Positions 58,770 through 64,000 of a stretch of DNA of 64,000 bases are shown piece after piece. Under the pieces are notes generated by a model, which was not told where the DNA came from, searched no databases, and saw only the letters and a list, made by a program, of their open reading frames with translations. Both the position numbers and the translations under genes were made by a program. Every line of letters begins with the position of its first letter. Position 1 is the first letter of the stretch. The stretch covers positions 62,001 through 126,000 of the forward strand of contig JBQDEV010000008.1 in the NCBI GenBank assembly GCA_052084925.1, written 5' to 3'. The DNA is from CmP2 sp052084925. Lineage in GTDB: Bacteria > Actinomycetota > Actinomycetes > Actinomycetales > Micrococcaceae.

Positions 58770-59320
58770 GCACCGATGACATTCTCGAGTGCGGCCGCTC
58801 CATCGACGACGTCTGGGAATCCCTGGACCTCCCCCTCTCCGAGCATGAGGAATCCTGCCTCTACTGCCAGGAAGCGCGCGGCCGGTTTCTGCGCCTGCGT
58901 GCCCTCACCGATCAGGCCCGCATCGCTGACGAACAGAATGAGATCAGCCCCGATCTGGCCGGACGGGTGATGGATTTCGCCCGGACCCACGTGCGCCGGG
59001 GCAAGCAGGTACCGGTCTACCGCACGCAGCACACCGACCTGAGCTTCAGCGAATACGTCTTCCTCTCCACCATCCGACGGGTGGTGGACAGTTATACCGG
59101 GGTGCTGGCACGCCGGTCCCGCATCGCTGTGGAGGAGACCCCCGGCGGCGGCCGCACCTCGATGAGCATCCGGGTCAGCCTCGTCATCGACCCCCGCATC
59201 TGGAAGAGCACCTACGACGACCAGCTGCGCTCCGCCCTCATCCGCACCTTCGCCGACGAGCTCGGTGTGGAGCTGACGTCCGTTGATCTCGTGCTGGAGG
59301 ATGTGCACTATGAGGCCTGA
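58766..59320 (+). CDS. ZAS-type anti-sigma factor fused to an Asp23-like domain
   Basis: 184 aa from the ATG at 58766, overlapping the sigma stop (ATGA). The N-terminus carries His27, Cys31 and Cys34 in EHEESCLYCQEA, the HX3CX2C zinc-binding anti-sigma (ZAS) motif. There is no membrane helix. Residues 110-184 have an Asp23-like pattern (RTSMSIRVSLVIDPRIWKST, DELGVELTSVDLVLEDVHYE). The fusion would let an envelope-stress Asp23 element control the sigma factor directly. Domain boundaries are approximate. Confidence 0.78.
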   Translation: MSTDDILECGRSIDDVWESLDLPLSEHEESCLYCQEARGRFLRLRALTDQARIADEQNEISPDLAGRVMDFARTHVRRGKQVPVYRTQHTDLSFSEYVFLSTIRRVVDSYTGVLARRSRIAVEETPGGGRTSMSIRVSLVIDPRIWKSTYDDQLRSALIRTFADELGVELTSVDLVLEDVHYEA

Positions 59321-59771
59321 TCCGACCGCTGGAATCCCCGCTGACTCCACCCCTGCCAACGAGGAGGACCTGCGGGAACTGCTCGCTCGGGCGGTCGACG
59401 ACGTCGCCGGGGTGCTGCGCCGCGAGCCGACCGTCACCGATGTGCTCTCCACCCTGTCCACCGGGCTGAGCCGCGCGGCCAGCCGGGTCCGACCTCGCCG
59501 ACGTGCCCCGCTCACCGAGACCGAGGCCAATGGCTGGACCCAGCATGAGGCGGTGCCCGGCAGTACCGACGGGGTCCGCGTGAACATGGTCGACGGGCGG
59601 GTCTCCGTGACCGTCGAGGTCTCCGCGCACCAAGACCACCAGACCCTGGCGGTCGCTGCCGACGTTCACGACACGATCGTCACCGAGCTGCAGCAGCACC
59701 GGCACGTCGTCGAGAAGGTCACGGTGACGATCGTCGAGGTCCGCGAAGAACTGGCCCGAGTGCAGTCCTAG
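59310..59771 (+). CDS. Asp23-like protein of the sigma operon
   Basis: 153 aa. The ATG at 59310 lies inside the preceding gene, eleven bases before its end. Residues 75-150 show the Asp23-like alternation (GVRVNMVDGRVSVTVEVSAH, VTELQQHRHVVEKVTVTIVE); the N-terminal half is hydrophilic. No membrane helix. Probably interacts with the other Asp23 proteins. Last gene of the sigma operon. Confidence 0.72.
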   Translation: MRPDPTAGIPADSTPANEEDLRELLARAVDDVAGVLRREPTVTDVLSTLSTGLSRAASRVRPRRRAPLTETEANGWTQHEAVPGSTDGVRVNMVDGRVSVTVEVSAHQDHQTLAVAADVHDTIVTELQQHRHVVEKVTVTIVEVREELARVQS

Positions 59772-59867
59772 CGGGACGTCCGCCGATTCACCGCTGTCCG
59801 TCCCAGGAACCGTGGAGCCAGGCCGCCTAGAATCCAGTTGAGCGCCATCCACCGAATCGGAGCACCT

Positions 59868-60617
59868 GTGAGCCTGACCCCCTTCCCGTCACACGACGCC
59901 CTCCCGCGGCGCTTGTCGCGATCGGCGACGTCGGACGAGACGTTCACCGTGCAGACGGCGTCGGGGTCGATGACCTTCACCGGGCAGGAGCTGGAAGCAC
60001 TGCGCCGGTCGCTGCAGGGCATGCTGCTGGAGTACAAATTCGCCACCCGGGAGATCGAGACCAAGCTCGCCGTGCTGCGCGATGAGTTCAAGCAGCTGCA
60101 CGACTACAACCCGATCGAGCACATCTCCACGCGCGTGAAGACCATCGATTCGCTCATGAACAAGGCCGAGCGCAAGGGCGTCGGACTCGATCTGGCGCGC
60201 ATCCGTCAGGAAGTCACCGACATCGCCGGAGCCCGGGTGACCTGCAGCTTCGTCACCGACGTCTACCGCACCTTCGACCTGCTGGCCGCCCAGGACGACA
60301 TCACCCTGCTTGAGGTGAAGGACTACATCGCCCACCCCAAGGCCAACGGGTACAAGTCGCTGCACGCCATCATCACGCTGCCGATCTACCTGTCTTCGGG
60401 TCGGCGTGACGTGACCCTGGAGGTTCAGCTGCGCACCATCGCCATGGATTTCTGGGCGTCACTGGAGCACAAGATCCACTACAAGTACGACGGCGCCGTC
60501 CCGCCCGGCATGCTCGCGGAGCTGAAAGATGCCGCCGACACCGCCGCCGAACTGGACCAGCGTATGGAGCGCCTGCACCGGGAGCTGCACGGCGGCCCCG
60601 GGACCCTGACTGCTTAA
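59868..60617 (+). CDS. Small alarmone synthetase (RelA/SpoT-domain)
   Basis: 249 aa from the GTG at 59868 (GGAG five bases before it). A single (p)ppGpp synthetase domain of RelP/RelQ type: DIAGARVTCSFVTDVYRTFD, HPKANGYKSLHAIITLP, LEVQLRTIAMDFWASLEHKI. The hydrolase, TGS and ACT domains of long RelA proteins are missing. A 45-residue N-terminal extension precedes the core. It makes (p)ppGpp from ATP and GTP/GDP in response to stress, often linked to cell-wall stress regulons; it lies next to the ECF/Asp23 locus. Confidence 0.88.
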   Translation: MSLTPFPSHDALPRRLSRSATSDETFTVQTASGSMTFTGQELEALRRSLQGMLLEYKFATREIETKLAVLRDEFKQLHDYNPIEHISTRVKTIDSLMNKAERKGVGLDLARIRQEVTDIAGARVTCSFVTDVYRTFDLLAAQDDITLLEVKDYIAHPKANGYKSLHAIITLPIYLSSGRRDVTLEVQLRTIAMDFWASLEHKIHYKYDGAVPPGMLAELKDAADTAAELDQRMERLHRELHGGPGTLTA

Positions 60618-61061
60618 CCCTCACCGCCTGAGCAACCGCCTGTCGGCTCGTTTGCCGTCGTGTCGAAAAACCCGGCAACCAGGCCTGGAAAACTAACGCC
60701 CCAGCCCCTCTGGCCAAAATATCCGCTCGAGGCGGCATCATCGGGATCCGAAACCGTTCGAGAAGATAGGGATGCCGGAAAACAACTTACCTTCCGGAAG
60801 GTAAGTAGTTTCAAAGAGCACTGTGTCTCCGGCGGCCTGGATGAGGTCCCATCATGCATCGCACTGAAAGCGCCACCGGGCTTCGGCACCACGCGGCATC
60901 GTCAATTACCGATGATGCTGTGAAACACACCGTGCAGAAATCCACCACGATTGACAGTAGACGCGGCCGGGGTCGAGCGACCATGATGGACCACGAGGGG
61001 AACGCGCCAGTCAACGATGCGACCGAGCAGGCACTCGGTCCAGGAAGGACGCGGTCCAACC
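60618..61061. other. Gene-free region containing the TetR-type promoter copy
   Basis: About 444 bases between the alarmone synthetase and the disulfide oxidoreductase gene. The only clear element is the palindromic promoter at 60785-60811. Open frames here (for example plus 60854-61105) lack ribosome sites and protein-like composition. Confidence 0.6.
60785..60811 (+). promoter_or_regulatory. TetR-type operator and promoter, copy 2
   Basis: The palindrome here is perfect over 22 bp (60785-60806), with the same 20-bp core as 37086-37105, and again TAGTTT (60806-60811) follows, giving 26 identical bases. Transcription would start near 60818 on the plus strand and run into the oxidoreductase gene at 61062 with a leader of about 245 bases. 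Confidence 0.72.
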
Positions 61062-62498
61062 ATGCCGGTTTCCCCCGATTCCCCCACAGCACAGTCCACG
61101 GATGAGCCCGTGGCCGACGTCGTCGTTCTCGGCGGCGGACCGGCCGGCGAGGTACTCGCCGAACGGGTGGTGCGCGCCGGTCTGAGCGCGGCCATCGTCG
61201 AGCACGAGCTGCTGGGCGGGGAGTGCTCCTACTACGCCTGCATCCCGTCGAAGGCGCTGCTACGCCCGCTACAGGTCGCCAGCACCACCGCGCACTTACC
61301 GGGGGTCGAACCCACCGTGCCGATCCCCGATGCCCTGCTGCGGCGGCGCAGCGACTGGGTGTCGCACTACGACGACGCCGGACAGGCCCGCTGGGCCGAC
61401 AAAGCGGGGGTGAGGGTGCTGCGCGGGCACGGGCGGCTGGTCGGCGAGCGCCGGATCGAGATCCACCAGCGCTCCGGGGCGCACCAGAGCGTGACCGCCG
61501 GGCGCGCCGTCGTGATCGCCACCGGCTCTACACCCCGGATTCCCGCGGTCTTCGACGGGGTGCCCGTGTGGGATCACCGCGATGCCACGGGCGTGCAGGA
61601 GGTGCCGGCCCGGCTGATCATCGTCGGCGGCGGCCCGGTGGCCTGCGAGGCCGCAACCTGGATGACGGCCCTGGGTTCCCAGGTCACCCTGCTGGTGCGC
61701 GGCTCCGATGTGCTGGCCGACGCCGAGCCCTTCGTCTCCGACCTGGTGACCGCCGGACTGGAATCAGCTGGGGTCACCGTGCACACGTTCACGGAGGTCA
61801 CCTCGGTGCGCCGTCCCGGAGGAATCGATCCGGGGCTGGGACGGGTGAAGGGCGGTGCGGTGACGGTGCGCACCTCGGAATCGGAGCTCATCGAGGCCGA
61901 GGAGTTGTTGCTCGCCACGGGTCGCCGCCCCGATCTGGACCGACTGAACCTGGACTCGGTGAACGTCGACGCCGCCGCGGTGGCCCGCGGAGACCACGCC
62001 GGGCTGCCGGACTGGCTGCACGTGATCGGGGACGCCTCCGGTGGGCCGGCCCTGACCCACATGGGCAAGTACCAGGCCCGGCTGCTCGCGGCACGCCTGA
62101 CCGACACCGGCACCGATGACTCACCGAGCACGCCACCGGTACCCCAGGTGGTGTTCACCGAACCACAGGTCGGCTCCGTCGGACTCACCGAGGCCCAGGC
62201 GCGCGCCGCCGGGCACTCGGTGCGCACCGCGGAAGTGGAGCTCAACGACGTCGCCGGGGCGGCCCTGCTGCGCGATGATCTCACCGGTCGGGCGAAGCTG
62301 GTCACCGACGCCGACACCGGGCTAGTGCTGGGTGCCACCTTTGTGGGTCCGGTCGCCGGGGAGCTGCTGCACGCCGCCACCGTGGCGATCGTCGGGCAGG
62401 TCCCGGTCAGCACGCTGGAGCACGCCGTCGTCGCCTTCCCCACCGCCTCCGAGGTGTGGCTGCACCTGCTGGAAAAGTTAGAGCGGCAGAAAAGGTGA
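61062..62498 (+). CDS. Lpd/MerA-family FAD-dependent disulfide oxidoreductase
   Basis: 478 aa from the ATG at 61062. FAD-binding VVVLGGGPAGEVLAERVVRA, redox-active disulfide in ECSYYACIPSK (CX4C), NAD(P) loop IIVGGGPVACEAATWMTALG, ATGRRPDLD, and the C-terminal dimer domain ending VVAFPTASEVWLHLLEKLE. The last His-Glu pair of classical lipoamide dehydrogenases is altered (HAVVAFPTASE; typical are HAHPT-SE). It may act on lipoamide, a thiol or a metal. No 2-oxoacid dehydrogenase genes are nearby. The second TetR-type promoter is 255 bases upstream. Confidence 0.87.
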   Translation: MPVSPDSPTAQSTDEPVADVVVLGGGPAGEVLAERVVRAGLSAAIVEHELLGGECSYYACIPSKALLRPLQVASTTAHLPGVEPTVPIPDALLRRRSDWVSHYDDAGQARWADKAGVRVLRGHGRLVGERRIEIHQRSGAHQSVTAGRAVVIATGSTPRIPAVFDGVPVWDHRDATGVQEVPARLIIVGGGPVACEAATWMTALGSQVTLLVRGSDVLADAEPFVSDLVTAGLESAGVTVHTFTEVTSVRRPGGIDPGLGRVKGGAVTVRTSESELIEAEELLLATGRRPDLDRLNLDSVNVDAAAVARGDHAGLPDWLHVIGDASGGPALTHMGKYQARLLAARLTDTGTDDSPSTPPVPQVVFTEPQVGSVGLTEAQARAAGHSVRTAEVELNDVAGAALLRDDLTGRAKLVTDADTGLVLGATFVGPVAGELLHAATVAIVGQVPVSTLEHAVVAFPTASEVWLHLLEKLERQKR

Positions 62499-62513
62499 CA
62501 GAAGCGTGGTTGC

Positions 62514-63908
62514 TTAGTAGAACAGGTGGGCCATCACCACGATGATGGGCAGCGTGATCACGGTGCGCAGCAGGAAGATCGCCACCAGGTGGTGGAAGCG
62601 CACCGGGATCCGCGAGGCCAGCAGCATCCCGCCCACCTCGGACATGAAGATCAGCTGGGTGATCGACAGGGCACCGATGATGAACCGGGTCATCTCCGCG
62701 TCTATCGATGCAGCGAACGCCGCGGGCAGCAGCATGTCCGCGAAACCGATGAGCATGGTGGCTGAGGCCGCCTCGGCCTCGGGCACCTGCATCAGCTCCA
62801 GCACCGGAATGAACGGGGCGCCCAGCCAGGTGAACAGCGGTGTGTGCTCGGCGAGCATCACCGACACGGTGCCGATCGCCAGGATGCTCGGCACCACCAC
62901 GACCCACATCTCCAGCACGTTGGAGAACCCGTGGCGGACCACCGCACCCATGCGCACCTCGGCGCCGCGCTCCAGGCCGTTGCTCCAGGCCCGGCGAAGC
63001 ATGCCGCGCCGCGGCGGGGCCTCTTCCTCCGGCTTCGGCGTCACGCCCTCCGCGTATTCGTCGGGAATCCGCGACAGCGGCGGGATGCGCACCATCACGA
63101 ACCCGGCGATCAGCCCGGCCACCACGATGGTGAGGTAGAACGGCAGGAACATGTGCTGCAGCCCCAGGTACCCCAGGATCACCACGGTGAAGGTCACCGA
63201 GACGATATTGAAGGTGGTGCCTAGCACCGCGGCCTCGCGCTTGGTGTAGTAGCCCTGCACGTACTGCTGGTTCGCCATCAGCACGCCGATGGAACCGTCG
63301 CCGAGCCAGGAGCTCAGCCCCACCACCGAGGAGCGCCCGGGCAGGCGGAACAGCGGGCGCATCAGCCGGGTCATCAGCGCACCGACGAAGTCCAGCAGCC
63401 CGAAGCTCAGCAGCAGCGGCAGCAGCAGTCCGGCCAGGAAGAAGACGGAGACCAGCACGGTGGCCAGGTCCAGGATCACCGCACCGGTGTCTTCGCCCCA
63501 CACCTGCTCGGGGCCGAGCTGCAGGATGATCAGCAGCGCGAACACCAGCCCGACCACGCGCACCGCCAGCCACATCCAGCCGACGTCGAAGAGGGTGCGG
63601 CCCAGGTGATTGTCGAGGAATCCGGGGCGCGCCGTCCACCAGAGGAGGGTGCCGACCACCGACACGGCCACGAGGGCGACGATCAGCCAGGGCACGACGA
63701 CGCCGAGCGCGCTCGTCAGGGTGTCGGAGAGGAAGGCGATCGGGATGGTCACGGAGCCGGTGCCGTCGGGCATCGGGACCATGAAGATCAGCACCCCGAG
63801 CAGCGAGGGTAGCAGGAACCACCAGGCGCTGGACGCCCTGGAACGGGTCGGTTGGGTCGCCGTCTCGGGGTAGGCGGTGGACGTCGACGACGTCGAACTC
63901 TCGCTCAT
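62514..63908 (-). CDS. YjiH-family membrane protein (nucleoside-gate type)
   Basis: 464 aa, about 11 membrane helices. YjiH/nucleoside-recognition (Gate) family pattern: SSWLGDGSIGVLMANQQYVQ and IGFADMLLPAAFAASIDAEM. The role is unproven; it is often found next to amino-acid or histidine-degradation genes, so transport of an amino-acid-related compound is plausible. A charged cytosolic loop (EGVTPKPEEEAPPRRG) splits the helices. Its ATG overlaps the preceding partial gene (ATGA), so it is downstream in an operon. Confidence 0.82.
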   Translation of the reverse strand: MSESSTSSTSTAYPETATQPTRSRASSAWWFLLPSLLGVLIFMVPMPDGTGSVTIPIAFLSDTLTSALGVVVPWLIVALVAVSVVGTLLWWTARPGFLDNHLGRTLFDVGWMWLAVRVVGLVFALLIILQLGPEQVWGEDTGAVILDLATVLVSVFFLAGLLLPLLLSFGLLDFVGALMTRLMRPLFRLPGRSSVVGLSSWLGDGSIGVLMANQQYVQGYYTKREAAVLGTTFNIVSVTFTVVILGYLGLQHMFLPFYLTIVVAGLIAGFVMVRIPPLSRIPDEYAEGVTPKPEEEAPPRRGMLRRAWSNGLERGAEVRMGAVVRHGFSNVLEMWVVVVPSILAIGTVSVMLAEHTPLFTWLGAPFIPVLELMQVPEAEAASATMLIGFADMLLPAAFAASIDAEMTRFIIGALSITQLIFMSEVGGMLLASRIPVRFHHLVAIFLLRTVITLPIIVVMAHLFY

Positions 63909-64000
63909 CGGATGCCATCCTTCGTGTTGCCCGACGGTGTCGAACCGGAGGCCTTCTCAGTCTGATCGAGGCGCACCGGAGCCAGCTCGTCCCACACGTC
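63905..64000 (-). CDS. C-terminal 31 residues of a gene running past the window
   Basis: Frame DVWDELAPVRLDQTEKASGS and a further 11 residues to a TGA that overlaps the start of the YjiH-type gene. The fragment is too short to assign. The overlap shows it is the upstream member of the same operon, and it may encode the enzyme that uses the YjiH-transported compound. Confidence 0.5.
   Translation of the reverse strand, partial: DVWDELAPVRLDQTEKASGSTPSGNTKDGIR

Noticed and set aside
60854..61105. 83-residue plus-strand frame in the leader of the Lpd-type gene
   Set aside because: Basic, low-complexity composition, no ribosome site, runs into the start of the real gene.
62407..63918. 503-residue minus-strand frame over the YjiH-type gene
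   Set aside because: Same-strand frame shift shadow with Arg/Pro/Ala-rich composition; the 464-residue frame has the membrane helices.

Overview
The window is GC-rich, gene-dense actinobacterial DNA. Supporting marks are a DUF222/HNH (13E12-type) endonuclease, DtxR-type iron boxes, a stand-alone HtaA haem-binding domain, an Asp23/ZAS/ECF-sigma envelope-stress locus, UbiE/MenG of menaquinone synthesis, many GTG starts and many ATGA/GTGA gene overlaps. A Micrococcales-type or corynebacterial relative fits best; genus cannot be fixed from the sequence. No rRNA, tRNA, CRISPR array, insertion sequence or prophage was seen.

Layout. 0-4.3 kb: a minus-strand surface-polysaccharide operon (small membrane protein, GT2 synthase, LamG-like protein, DUF2334 deacetylase-like protein). 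4.8-11.1 kb: a catabolic operon (asparaginase, PuuE/imidase-type NodB hydrolase, MFS importer, two SDRs, a small coupled ORF) divergent from a LacI regulator, with a LacI-type palindrome between them. 11.2-15.5 kb: IclR regulator divergent from a VanB-type reductase, a CYP199-like P450 and an orphan ABC binding protein. 15.6-17.9 kb: LOG-family protein and a DEAD-box helicase. 17.9-22.6 kb: a 1084-residue P450 / adrenodoxin-reductase-like / flavodoxin fusion, coupled to a cytosolic HtaA-domain protein and divergent from a LysR regulator. 22.8-24.1 kb: a LysM-NlpC/P60 wall hydrolase, then a 10-N scaffold gap flanked by a probable artefactual duplication. 24.1-31.7 kb: TAXI-TRAP importer, class III CoA-transferase, acyl-CoA dehydrogenase and divergent LysR, a carboxylate uptake, activation and oxidation module.

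31.9-41.4 kb: YkvI-type membrane protein, LLM flavoprotein, a two-component system, TetR plus a paired SMR exporter, an OhrR-like MarR regulator facing a small protein that has a MarR-type operator, and a FtsX-type ABC exporter. 41.5-52.5 kb: MenG, an orphan iron-siderophore binding protein, an NAD(P)-binding protein, the DUF222/HNH gene, a GbsR-like regulator, a complete FecBCD-type importer, a Pr6Pr membrane protein and a PEBP protein. 52.7-55.8 kb: flavin reductase, KstD/fumarate-reductase-like flavoprotein, YceI protein. 55.8-59.8 kb: the Asp23 envelope-stress locus around an ECF sigma factor. 59.9-64 kb: a small alarmone synthetase, a Lpd/MerA-type disulfide oxidoreductase, a YjiH-type membrane protein and the tail of one more gene.

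Regulation is unusually legible. Visible candidate operators include a LacI 10-mer palindrome, a perfect IclR-type 17-mer, two LysR dyads, two DtxR boxes on the iron genes, a 22-bp MarR-type palindrome, an identical TetR-type operator/promoter in two places 23.7 kb apart, and four CRP/GlxR-like sites, each beside a transport or catabolic unit. The most novel item is the P450-reductase-flavodoxin fusion with its HtaA partner.
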